The notes beneath the pieces are model-generated. The model was not told where the DNA came from, ran no database searches, and saw only the letters and a program-made list of their open reading frames with translations. Below are positions 20,989-28,743 of a DNA stretch of 64,000 nt, in pieces. Within the stretch, counting starts at the first letter, position 1, and each line of letters opens with the position of its first letter. The translations under genes were made by a program, and so were the position numbers. Source of the stretch: Haloflavibacter putidus (GTDB lineage Bacteria > Bacteroidota > Bacteroidia > Flavobacteriales > Flavobacteriaceae); contig NZ_VIAR01000002.1 in the NCBI RefSeq assembly GCF_006546625.1, forward strand, positions 1-64,000, written 5' to 3'.

Positions 20989-20996
20989 TAATTTTG
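20989..20996 (+). promoter_or_regulatory. -7 box before the YadA-like gene
   Basis: TAATTTTG fits TAnnTTTG and lies 26 bases before the start codon. I see no good -33 box at the right distance. The 270-base gap to the left is otherwise empty. Confidence 0.45.
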
Positions 20997-21021
20997 CAAG
21001 CGCTAAAAAACTACGTTTGTT

Positions 21022-22341
21022 ATGAGCAAAAAACTACACTCTCCAATTTATTTACACTTTTATTTAATAATTTTCATCTTATTTGTAGTAAATTCTGCAT
21101 TTTCGCAAGTAGGAATAAACACAACCAATCCGCATTCCTCTAGTATTTTAGATATTCAAGCAGAAAACCAAGGTCTTTTATTACCACGCGTAGACTTAGG
21201 AGATGTTTCTAACTCTACTACAATCAATAATCCTGCAGAAAGTCTTTTAGTATGGAATACCGATGCGGAAGGTGGAGGCAGCAGACAGGGTTTCTATTTT
21301 TATAACGGACAAACCTGGATTTCTTTCAATAGTAAATTTTTGACTAACAACAGCGCGGTTAATGAAGACTTAACCATTGGTACCAGCAGTAATAATGCCT
21401 TAGATTTTGTAGTAAACAATCAAAATTTTGGTGGTTTAAAACCAAATGGAGCGATAAGTTTAGGGCCAAATTCCAATTCATACGGAGAAGAAGCAATTGC
21501 ATTAGGAAAAAACGCAGGAGCAGAAGATAAGGCCATCGCTATTGGTAAAAACTCTAATTCTTACGGAGACAATAGCATAAGTATTGGCGAGTCGGCTCAA
21601 GCCGAAGATAAAGCCATTGCTATTGGAAAAAACGCTAATGCTTACGGCCAACAATCAATTAGTCTTGGAAACAACGCCAGCGCGGCACAAAATGCGATTG
21701 CTATTGGTAACAATGCCAACGCATACAGCCCTAATACCATTATTCTGGGAACAGACAATACCAAAATTGGTGTAGGAACCAGCCAGCCAACCGAAAAATT
21801 AGAAGTTAACGGAAATGTAAAAATCGTAGACGGCTCGCAAGCAGAAGGTAAGGTTTTAACCTCAGATGCCACTGGTAAAGCTTCTTGGCAGTATATTAAT
21901 AGCGCTTTCGCGGAAGTTTACCTAGACCAAGACGCAGAAATGGAAATTGGACAATATAACAATCAAATTTTCCCCGATGCAGTAGAAGGTTTACATAGCA
22001 ATAATATGCAACTTTCAGATAATGGTATAAAACCTACTATAAACGGAATTTACCGTGTAACTTATACGGTTACTTTTCAGAAAGAAAACAATTCTGGCGC
22101 AGATGAAATTGAGGTTTTCATAAGTAAAAATACCAATCCAATCGCTGGTACTTCCGTAAAGTCTCGTGTAGAAAAAAATAAGAAAACAACTGTAAGCCTA
22201 ACCAAAATGTTAAGCTTACAGGCGTATCAAAAATATTATTTGGGTATTAAAAAGACGGGTGACGTTCCCGGCAACGATACCGAAATAATTTTGTTTGCAA
22301 ATGCTACCAATCTGAGTGTAGAATTGTTACAAGCGCAATAA
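21022..22341 (+). CDS. Secreted protein with YadA-type head repeats
   Basis: A 439-residue exported protein (signal peptide ending SAFSQ). After a first beta domain opening GINTTNPHSSSILDIQAENQ, typical of Bacteroidota fibre-like proteins, residues about 150-250 hold YadA-head repeats (AIALGKNA, AIAIGKNS, SISIGESA, AIAIGKNA, SISLGNNA, AIAIGNNA), which fold as trimeric left-handed beta rolls. A stalk-like segment IGVGTSQPTEKLEVNG follows, then a C-terminal domain (about 295-439) that looks like a C1q/TNF-type beta sandwich. There is no YadA membrane anchor and no T9SS tail, so surface attachment is unclear. It converges tightly (5 bases) with the lyase gene. Role in adhesion is inference. Confidence 0.7.
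   Translation: MSKKLHSPIYLHFYLIIFILFVVNSAFSQVGINTTNPHSSSILDIQAENQGLLLPRVDLGDVSNSTTINNPAESLLVWNTDAEGGGSRQGFYFYNGQTWISFNSKFLTNNSAVNEDLTIGTSSNNALDFVVNNQNFGGLKPNGAISLGPNSNSYGEEAIALGKNAGAEDKAIAIGKNSNSYGDNSISIGESAQAEDKAIAIGKNANAYGQQSISLGNNASAAQNAIAIGNNANAYSPNTIILGTDNTKIGVGTSQPTEKLEVNGNVKIVDGSQAEGKVLTSDATGKASWQYINSAFAEVYLDQDAEMEIGQYNNQIFPDAVEGLHSNNMQLSDNGIKPTINGIYRVTYTVTFQKENNSGADEIEVFISKNTNPIAGTSVKSRVEKNKKTTVSLTKMLSLQAYQKYYLGIKKTGDVPGNDTEIILFANATNLSVELLQAQ
21478..21760 (+). repeat. Coding tandem repeats of the YadA-like head
   Basis: About three 84-base units encoding a 28-residue period: AEDKAIAIGKNSNSYG, AEDKAIAIGKNANAYG and AAQNAIAIGNNANAYS mark successive units. DNA-level similarity is high between the first two, so repeat number could change by recombination. 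Confidence 0.7.
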
Positions 22342-22346
22342 ACGGC

Positions 22347-23546
22347 TTATAAAATTCCAACTTTTTCCATACAGTTTTGCATAGCTTTAAACGTGCGTTC
22401 TATATGATTGTCTAAACCTATAGAAATACGAATAAGGCCGTTGCTTAAACCCATTTCTTCTTGCTCTTCTACAGAAATTTCAGAAGAGGTAGAGGTTCCC
22501 GGCGCGCTAAATAAAGTTTTGTAAAAACCAAGACTTACCGCCAAATAACCCAAATTGCGGTCTTGCATTAATTCCATCAATTGGTTTGCTTTTTCTAGAG
22601 AACCAACATCAACAGTCAACATTCCGCCGTAGCCGTATTCTTGGTTTATCATCTTTTTATAGGTTTCGTGTCCGGGATGCGATTCAAGACCCGGATAAAC
22701 GGTTTTTAAGCCTAAATCTTCAAAATTTTTAGCTAAGTAAAGTGCATTTTCACTGTGTTTTTGCATTCTAATATGTAAAGTGCGTAAGTTTTTTAAAATA
22801 GAAGCCGCTCTAAAAGAATCCATTGTAGCGCCCAAAAGCATACATGCGCCATCGTTTACACTTCGCAAAGCATTAATAAAATCGTTACTACCGCAAATTA
22901 CGCCGCCAACGGTATCGCTGCTACCATTTATAAATTTGGTAAGCGAATGGATTACCACATCTGCTCCCAGGAGTTTTGGCGTAACAGATAATGGCGAAAA
23001 CGTATTGTCTACCACCAATTGCATGTCGTGTTTTTTTGCAATTTTAGCCAAAGCTTTGATGTTTGCTATTTCTAATAGCGGATTGCTAACGGTCTCGCAA
23101 AACAAAACTTTGGTTTTTGGCGTAATTGCCTTTTCTACTTTTTCTAAATTGGTTATATCTACAAAAGAAGTTTGTAAACCCAATTTTGGTAAAAAGTTTT
23201 TCATAAGCGCAAAAGTGCCACCATAAATAGTTCTGCTGGCCACAATATGATCGCCGCTTTCGCAAAGTTGCATTAGGGTAGGAGCAATTGCACCCATTCC
23301 GCTGGCGGTTACTGTTGCATTTTCGGTAGCTTCCATCTGTGCCAAAGCTTCGCCCAAATATAAATTACTGGGCGTAGAATGTCTGGAGTATAAATAACAA
23401 CCTTCTGCATTGCCTTCAAAGGTGTCAAACATTGTTTTAGCCGATAAAAAAGTATAGGTAGAGGAGTCAGATATAGACGGGTTAACGCCGCCAAATTCTC
23501 CAAAATATTGCAAATCTTGAATTTTGTCTGCTGGATTATAAGACAT
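22347..23546 (-). CDS. PLP-dependent Cys/Met metabolism lyase (methionine gamma-lyase-like)
   Basis: A 399-residue PLP enzyme of the cystathionine gamma-lyase/methionine gamma-lyase family. The PLP lysine is in HSLTKFINGSSDTVGG; the phosphate-binding TASGMGAI and the aspartate of VVDNTFSPLS are present. Length and similarity favour methionine gamma-lyase (methionine to methanethiol, ammonia and 2-oxobutyrate). But the active-site Cys of studied methionine gamma-lyases (YGCTFA) is Gly here (YGGTFA), so substrate is uncertain and cystathionine or homocysteine lyase activity is possible. Divergent from an Lrp-type regulator with an Lrp-like box between them, which probably controls it. Confidence 0.8.
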   Translation of the reverse strand: MSYNPADKIQDLQYFGEFGGVNPSISDSSTYTFLSAKTMFDTFEGNAEGCYLYSRHSTPSNLYLGEALAQMEATENATVTASGMGAIAPTLMQLCESGDHIVASRTIYGGTFALMKNFLPKLGLQTSFVDITNLEKVEKAITPKTKVLFCETVSNPLLEIANIKALAKIAKKHDMQLVVDNTFSPLSVTPKLLGADVVIHSLTKFINGSSDTVGGVICGSNDFINALRSVNDGACMLLGATMDSFRAASILKNLRTLHIRMQKHSENALYLAKNFEDLGLKTVYPGLESHPGHETYKKMINQEYGYGGMLTVDVGSLEKANQLMELMQDRNLGYLAVSLGFYKTLFSAPGTSTSSEISVEEQEEMGLSNGLIRISIGLDNHIERTFKAMQNCMEKVGIL

Positions 23547-23616
23547 AATAATAATTTTTTAGGTTTAGGTAAATCTCGTTATATTTAGAAATAATATCAA
23601 GTAGAAATCCTATATT

Positions 23617-23631
23617 TAGAAAATATTTCTA
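23617..23631. promoter_or_regulatory. Lrp-type operator
   Basis: TAGAAAATATTTCTA is a palindrome with 6-base arms. It matches the E. coli Lrp consensus YAGHAWATTWTDCTR at 14 of 15 positions. It sits in the 158-base gap between the divergent lyase and Lrp-family genes. Half-sites (TTAGAAATAATATC at 23585, GTAGAAATC at 23601) lie beside it, at roughly helical-turn spacing. Confidence 0.7.
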
Positions 23632-23704
23632 TAATTTAAAATTTTACGGAAAATAAGTTTACATTAAACCCTGTTTACGTAAAAAACCGAAAAATTTTCA
23701 AAAA

Positions 23705-24163
23705 ATGCGATTAGACCAAACAGATAAAGCTATTTTAAATCTGCTACAAAACGATGCAAAAATCACAACCAAAGAAATTGCATTTCGATTACAATTATCT
23801 ATGACGGCCATTCATGAGCGAATTAAAAAATTAGAAAGAGAAGAAATTATTACCAAATATGTAGCATTAATCAATAAGAAAAAAGTAGAAAAAAACCTGA
23901 TGGTTTTTTGCCATGTAAAGTTAAGTAAACATAATAAAGAGACACTTTCTAAATTTGAACGCGAAATTTTACAATTACCGGAAATTTTAGAATGTGCCCA
24001 CGTTAGCGGCGATTACGATTATATCTTAAAAATCTACGTAAAAAACATGGAAGCTTACCGTGATTTTTTGGTTCATAAGCTTACAGCTATAGATGGTATT
24101 TCTAATACGCACGGTATGTTTACGGTAAATGAAGTAAAAAGCAGTACACAAATTTTCTTATAA
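23705..24163 (+). CDS. Lrp/AsnC family transcriptional regulator
   Basis: A 152-residue regulator with the family layout: N-terminal winged helix (DQTDKAILNLLQNDAKITTKEIAFRLQLS, shown in part: about residues 4-60) and a C-terminal amino-acid-binding RAM domain (about 66-150) with HVSGDYDYILKIYVKNM. Such proteins bind an amino acid and act as octamers on DNA. Its divergent position to a methionine/cysteine lyase and the Lrp box between them suggest that it controls sulfur amino acid breakdown in response to methionine or a similar ligand. The ligand is not deducible from sequence. Confidence 0.92.
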   Translation: MRLDQTDKAILNLLQNDAKITTKEIAFRLQLSMTAIHERIKKLEREEIITKYVALINKKKVEKNLMVFCHVKLSKHNKETLSKFEREILQLPEILECAHVSGDYDYILKIYVKNMEAYRDFLVHKLTAIDGISNTHGMFTVNEVKSSTQIFL

Positions 24164-24244
24164 TCGTACCTAGAAAAACACTACTTGGCTTAAACATTAA
24201 ATTTCAAAATGCAAATAATTTAACAATCCTTTTAATTCCTAACA

Positions 24245-24274
24245 TTGTCGATTGATTTAGTTATCGTATTTTTG
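24245..24274 (+). promoter_or_regulatory. lpd promoter
   Basis: TTG (24245-24247), a 19-base spacer and TATTTTTG (24267-24274) fit the Bacteroidota promoter consensus. The start would be about 30 bases before the lpd ATG. Confidence 0.7.
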
Positions 24275-24307
24275 TAACTGTTTTAAAAAAATCAATAAAA
24301 CTATATT

Positions 24308-25708
24308 ATGAGTACTTACGACGTTGCTGTCATTGGGTCGGGACCCGGAGGTTATGTTGCCGCTATTCGCTGCGCACAGCTTGGGTTAAAAACCGCCATT
24401 ATAGAAAAATATAACACCAAAGGAGGAACTTGCCTAAACGTAGGCTGTATCCCATCTAAAGCTTTGTTAGATTCTTCGCACCATTACGAAGATGCCGTAA
24501 AACATTTTGAAGATCACGGCATAGAATTAGACGGAGACCTAAAGCTAAACCTCAAGAAAATGATGTCTCGCAAAGATAGCGTGGTAGAACAAACCACCAA
24601 AGGCATTGATTTCTTGATGGATAAAAATAAAATAGACTCTTTTCAAGGCGTTGCATCTTTTAAAAATAAAACCCACATTAAAATAGAAGGCGAAGAAAGC
24701 CAAACTATAGAAGCAAAACACAGTATTATTGCCACCGGAAGTAAGCCGGCTAACTTGCCTTTTATAGAGTTAGATAAAGAACGCATTATCACTTCTACAG
24801 AAGCTATTAAGCTTAAAGAAGTACCAAAACACTTGCTAGTTATTGGCGGTGGCGCAATTGGTTTAGAACTTGGCCAAGTGTACAAACGCCTTGGAGCAGA
24901 GGTTACAGTAATTGAATATATGGACCGCATTATTCCAACTATGGATAAAGCCCAGAGTAAAGATTTGATGAAATTCCTTAAAAAGCAAAAAACCAAATTT
25001 GCACTCTCGCATAAGGTCACTTCCGTGGAAAGAGACGGCGACGAAATAACCGTAAAGGCTAAAGATAAAAAAGATAAGGAAGTAGAATTTAAAGGCGATT
25101 ACTGCTTAGTTTCTGTAGGTAGACGTCCATATACAGATGGTCTAAATGCAGATGCCGCCGGCGTAAAAGTAAACGATAAAGGCCAAGTTGGAGTAAACGA
25201 AAACCTGCAAACCAGCGCAGATAACATCTACGCAATTGGCGATGTTGTTAAAGGCGCAATGTTGGCACACAAAGCCGAAGAAGAAGGTGTTTTTGTTGCC
25301 GAAACTATTGCCGGACAAAAACCACATATAGACTATAATTTAATTCCGGGAGTGGTTTATACCTGGCCGGAAGTTGCCTCGGTAGGAAAAACCGAAGAGC
25401 AATTAAAAGAAGATAAAAAAGAGTACAAAAGCGGACAGTTTCCTATGCGGGCTTTAGGACGTTCTCGCGCTAGTGGCGACACAGACGGTTTTGTAAAAAT
25501 CTTAACCGATAAGAAAACAGACGAAGTGCTTGGTGTACACATTGTAGGCGCACGCGCGGCAGATTTAATTGCCGAAGCCGTAACCGCAATGGAGTTTAGG
25601 GCAAGTGCAGAAGACATAGCACGTATGAGCCACGCGCACCCAACTTACGCAGAAGCGGTTAAGGAAGCTGCTTTGGCTGCCACAGAAGACAGACCAATTC
25701 ACGTATAG
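24308..25708 (+). CDS. lpdA: Dihydrolipoyl dehydrogenase (E3)
   Basis: FAD-dependent E3 component of pyruvate and 2-oxoglutarate dehydrogenase complexes; reoxidises dihydrolipoamide with NAD. The 466-residue protein has the FAD motif GSGPGGYVAAIRCAQLG, the redox disulfide Cys42-Cys47 (GGTCLNVGCIPSK), the NAD motif VIGGGAIGLELGQVYKRLG and the C-terminal catalytic HAHPTYAEAVKEAA. The genes of the E1/E2 components are not nearby. It is transcribed alone, with its own promoter and terminator. Confidence 0.96.
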   Translation: MSTYDVAVIGSGPGGYVAAIRCAQLGLKTAIIEKYNTKGGTCLNVGCIPSKALLDSSHHYEDAVKHFEDHGIELDGDLKLNLKKMMSRKDSVVEQTTKGIDFLMDKNKIDSFQGVASFKNKTHIKIEGEESQTIEAKHSIIATGSKPANLPFIELDKERIITSTEAIKLKEVPKHLLVIGGGAIGLELGQVYKRLGAEVTVIEYMDRIIPTMDKAQSKDLMKFLKKQKTKFALSHKVTSVERDGDEITVKAKDKKDKEVEFKGDYCLVSVGRRPYTDGLNADAAGVKVNDKGQVGVNENLQTSADNIYAIGDVVKGAMLAHKAEEEGVFVAETIAGQKPHIDYNLIPGVVYTWPEVASVGKTEEQLKEDKKEYKSGQFPMRALGRSRASGDTDGFVKILTDKKTDEVLGVHIVGARAADLIAEAVTAMEFRASAEDIARMSHAHPTYAEAVKEAALAATEDRPIHV

Positions 25709-25729
25709 AATAATAGAAATAACAATTAA

Positions 25730-25766
25730 AAAAACCGTCTTAAGGAGTTTCTTTAGACGGTTTTTT
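25730..25766. terminator. Bidirectional terminator after lpdA
   Basis: ACCGTCTTAA pairs with TTTAGACGGT, flanked by A- and T-runs, between the convergent lpdA and the minus-strand secreted protein gene. Confidence 0.9.
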
Positions 25767-25787
25767 ATTCCAAACTATTTTTAAAGT

Positions 25788-27827
25788 TTAGTTTATCAAT
25801 AATTTAAAAGCTTTGGAATATTTATCAGCAGAAATTAATTTTAAGAAATAAACCCCCGGGGCTAATTGTTCCCTAATTTTTATAGTATTGCTTAAATCCT
25901 GAATATATGTTGTTGTTGAAAACAATAATTTACCGTTTAAGCTATGTATTTCAATCTCGGTTTTACCTGGAGGAATATTATCTATGTTAAATTTTCCCTG
26001 ATTTGGGTTTGGAGAAACAATTACTTTTTCAAAATAAGCTTTGTCAACATTTAAATTTTGGATTGCAGTTATTTCCAAAGCGTCACTTTCGCCACACCCT
26101 TGTATAGTTTGGGTAACATAATAAGTAGTATTTTCTTCCAGAACCGTATCTGCGGGTAAGACTTGCGTATTTGCTGCATCTGCATACCAAGTAATAATTA
26201 CATCTGCACCAGGCCAAGTGGTAGTATCAATAATTAAATCTTCCAAGGTTTCTCCCTCTGTAAACCATTGTACGCTTTCTCCTTGTGGGACTACAGGATC
26301 TACACAAGGCACAAATTTTGTAATAAAAGAATTTACTTGCGAAGAATTATTAAATGTTGCCTGAAAAGCATTATCACTAGCAATAAAATCGTGACTTTTA
26401 GTTAAACCCACTGCTACCAAAGCATTATTGTTTGTAACGGTAAAAGCCTTTGTCCACGAAGTATATTCATTTTGTGACCCGCCATAATAAGTACCCCACA
26501 ATAAGTTCTGACCATTATAATCAAGTTTACTAATTGCCATTTGAGAACTGTTTCCGAAAAACTCATCCATATAACTTCCTGTCGTAATAATATTGGGGTT
26601 TGCCAAAATTTCACCATAAATATAAACATTGTTTGAGGTGTCGGCTCCTAATGACACGGGGTGTCCAGCTATTGGTCCCAAATAAGTACTCCACATAATT
26701 TGACCATTTTGAGTAAACCTGGCAATAAAAGCACTATTGTTTTGTCCCGGTAAATAATTGGGCTGCCAAGTATTAGGCGTACTTATACCGTTTTGACTTG
26801 TAGTTATACCGGTTAAATAAATTTGATTTCCTCGTAAAACCTCCAGTTTATCCAGTCCTTCGCTTCCTGCCCCTCCAAAATAAGAACCCCAAATGCGTTG
26901 ACCAGATGGTGTGAATTTAGCTATAAAAATATCCCTTTCGCCACCTGCATAATTGCTTTGGTGAGAATTTGGCGTGCTATAGAAATTGGATGTACCATTA
27001 CAGTTGCCACTTATATAAACATTATTATTATAATCTACTCCTAAACCCGATAATACGCTATACCCTCTAGGATTGTCTTGAGCAACTATATCCGGTCCAT
27101 AATATGTTGCCCATAGCAAGTGTCCTGTATCGTTGAACCGCGCTAAAATAGGATAAGAGGGGTAAACGTAAATATCATTATCATCTACATAAGGAGGCGG
27201 AATACTATTTTTAAAGACACCTGGAGAACCTAGATTATCACTTTGGGTAGTACCCCATAAAAAAACATCATTAGCGTTACCCGCACTTACTTGACGTATA
27301 GTGGCAGAAGTGTTGCCTTGAAAATAGCTACTCCATTCCAATTGTCCAGAGGTGTCATATTTGGCAATAAAAGCAGAATTTAAAGGATTTGTATAATTTG
27401 AGGGGGGTTGGTTAAGGTTTTCTTGATAAACCCCTGTGGTAGCAATACCTTGGGTGCTATTGGTATTACCGGTAATATATATATTACCGTTTTTAATAGA
27501 AATACTTCCGGCAAAATCGTCTCCTTCCCCCCCAAAGTAAGTGGCGTACAACAAACTACCATCTGGTGTAAATTTTGCCAAAAACACATCTTTTATCCCA
27601 CCACCATAATTGGTTTGCTGTGCATTTGGAGTAATTATATCGTTCAAAAAAAAACTTTGGTATTGCCTTACTTCCGCCAAGACCCAAATATTTTCTTCGT
27701 TATCTGTATCTACCGAAGTTATTTCAACATTATTAAAATATGTGCCCCATTCCCGTGTAAAGCTTTCGGTTTGCGCAAAAATAGAAAAAGTGGAAAGGGT
27801 TAATATGATAGTGATAAGAAGTTTCAT
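25788..27827 (-). CDS. Secreted beta-propeller-like protein with T9SS sorting tail
   Basis: A 679-residue exported protein. After the signal peptide (ending SIFAQ) come about nine repeats with a core such as DVFLAKFTPDGSLLYATYFG or AFIARFTQNGQIMWSTYLG, the SBBP-type repeat that forms propeller blades. An Ig-like segment follows (about 520-590, with YYVTQTIQGCGESDALEI) and then a type A T9SS C-terminal domain (VSPNPNQGKFNID ... GVYFLKLISADKYSKAFKLL). The tail predicts export across the outer membrane by the type IX system and attachment to the cell surface. Ligand unknown. It lies 3 bases downstream of the next minus-strand gene, so the two are co-transcribed. Confidence 0.85.
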   Translation of the reverse strand: MKLLITIILTLSTFSIFAQTESFTREWGTYFNNVEITSVDTDNEENIWVLAEVRQYQSFFLNDIITPNAQQTNYGGGIKDVFLAKFTPDGSLLYATYFGGEGDDFAGSISIKNGNIYITGNTNSTQGIATTGVYQENLNQPPSNYTNPLNSAFIAKYDTSGQLEWSSYFQGNTSATIRQVSAGNANDVFLWGTTQSDNLGSPGVFKNSIPPPYVDDNDIYVYPSYPILARFNDTGHLLWATYYGPDIVAQDNPRGYSVLSGLGVDYNNNVYISGNCNGTSNFYSTPNSHQSNYAGGERDIFIAKFTPSGQRIWGSYFGGAGSEGLDKLEVLRGNQIYLTGITTSQNGISTPNTWQPNYLPGQNNSAFIARFTQNGQIMWSTYLGPIAGHPVSLGADTSNNVYIYGEILANPNIITTGSYMDEFFGNSSQMAISKLDYNGQNLLWGTYYGGSQNEYTSWTKAFTVTNNNALVAVGLTKSHDFIASDNAFQATFNNSSQVNSFITKFVPCVDPVVPQGESVQWFTEGETLEDLIIDTTTWPGADVIITWYADAANTQVLPADTVLEENTTYYVTQTIQGCGESDALEITAIQNLNVDKAYFEKVIVSPNPNQGKFNIDNIPPGKTEIEIHSLNGKLLFSTTTYIQDLSNTIKIREQLAPGVYFLKLISADKYSKAFKLLIN

Positions 27828-27830
27828 ATT

Positions 27831-28238
27831 TTAGTCGTTAAATACCACATAAATTTCACTACCAATAACTTGCCAAGTAGCTGAAAAGTTACCTTCCGTA
27901 AAGCTCAAATCATAAAAATCACCACAACCTTCTCCTAAACCATGTGCAATTCCAGGATAAGCAAATCTTAGATATTGAAAAATGGGGTCGCCACAAACTG
28001 CAATACTTCCACCTTCGCAAGAATCACAATTAACAAAAGGTGGGCCACCATTCCACATAGAGGGTGATTGCGCAAATGAAGCAATAGACATTTCAGAAGA
28101 AGCATCTAATTGAAATTCGGAATTAGAGTTAACTGTATAAGTGCAATTATCACAATCTATATTGAAAGGGTCAGTACCAGTGGCTACTAAATAAATTAAA
28201 ATATTTTCATTTGTGTTGTTAATAAGATTTAAAGGCAT
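27831..28238 (-). CDS. Cys-rich secreted protein of unknown function, signal peptide out of frame
   Basis: I do not recognise this 135-residue protein. It has CDNC, CDSC and further Cys residues (at least seven), an acidic composition and an aromatic C-terminus, as in an extracellular disulfide-bonded domain. The reading frame starts with ATG at 28238, but in the same frame just upstream it reads FLTLSTFSLYAQSS, nearly the same signal peptide end as its downstream neighbour (LTLSTFSIFAQ). The natural start, ATG at 28303 (MKSILYIFF), lies in the other frame; a run of seven T separates them, and eight T would join them. As written the protein lacks an export signal. Co-transcribed with the T9SS-type gene. 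Confidence 0.6.
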   Translation of the reverse strand: MPLNLINNTNENILIYLVATGTDPFNIDCDNCTYTVNSNSEFQLDASSEMSIASFAQSPSMWNGGPPFVNCDSCEGGSIAVCGDPIFQYLRFAYPGIAHGLGEGCGDFYDLSFTEGNFSATWQVIGSEIYVVFND

Positions 28239-28303
28239 AGAACTTTGGGCGTATAGGGAAAATGTACTTAAGGTTAAAAAAAGATATATAAAATAGATTT
28301 CAT
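28239..28303 (-). other. Frameshifted signal-peptide segment with T7 tract
   Basis: ATG at 28303 encodes MKSILYIFF and then hits TAA. The stop is caused by the T7 run (28275-28282 region, seen as A7 on the plus strand at 28276-28282). With one more T the frame runs MKSILYIFFLTLSTFSLYAQSS into the gene at 28238. It may be a sequencing or assembly slip, an inactivating mutation, or a phase-variable tract. Confidence 0.6.
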
Positions 28304-28338
28304 AATTTATAATTTTTGGTTAATAAAATGTAGGTTAA

Positions 28339-28683
28339 TTAATTTTTTTTAAAATAATATTTTAAGGCTTCTTTAAAAGTCTTTTCAATTGTATAAGTTT
28401 TTATCAAATTTATACTTTTGCCTTCTGCCAGTAATAGATCTTTAGCATACGGTTCAATATAAGCTAATCTTTTTTCTAGTATTTTTTCATTTGTTTTTAT
28501 TGTACTGTCCTTGAAGTTCTCAGGTTTATTCCATATTCTTAAGGCATCTGAAAAATTTGCTTTTGAAACCTGAATACTAGTTTCCGCTTCAGATATATTT
28601 TGAATTTCGGAATCACTATTACAAGAAAAAAGACTGCAAAACATTAGTAAAAATAGAAAAAACGGCAGTTGGTTATTTTTCAT
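28339..28683 (-). CDS. Small lipoprotein of unknown function
   Basis: A 114-residue protein with a lipoprotein signal peptide (lipobox LFSC, FCSLFSCNSDSE) and a helical, Lys/Glu-rich mature part. No domain recognised. It lies 100 bases upstream of the Cys-rich protein on the same strand, with the IS element directly upstream of its own start. Any promoter must lie in the 60 bases between the IS end and the ATG or inside the IS. Confidence 0.6.
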   Translation of the reverse strand: MKNNQLPFFLFLLMFCSLFSCNSDSEIQNISEAETSIQVSKANFSDALRIWNKPENFKDSTIKTNEKILEKRLAYIEPYAKDLLLAEGKSINLIKTYTIEKTFKEALKYYFKKN

Positions 28684-28743
28684 AATAATAAATTTAGTTA
28701 ATTTTTGTTAAAAGTATGAATATTTAGTCGTTAAAACAAATTT

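Noticed and set aside
21478-21760. Regular repeats that could suggest a CRISPR-like array
   Set aside because: They are coding repeats of a YadA-type head domain with an 84-base period and no spacers.
28723-28735. 13-base word TTTAGTCGTTAAA shared with 27830-27842, suggesting a truncated second copy of the Cys-rich gene next to the IS
   Set aside because: No further similarity follows on either side of the IS; a 13-base match in AT-rich DNA is weak evidence.
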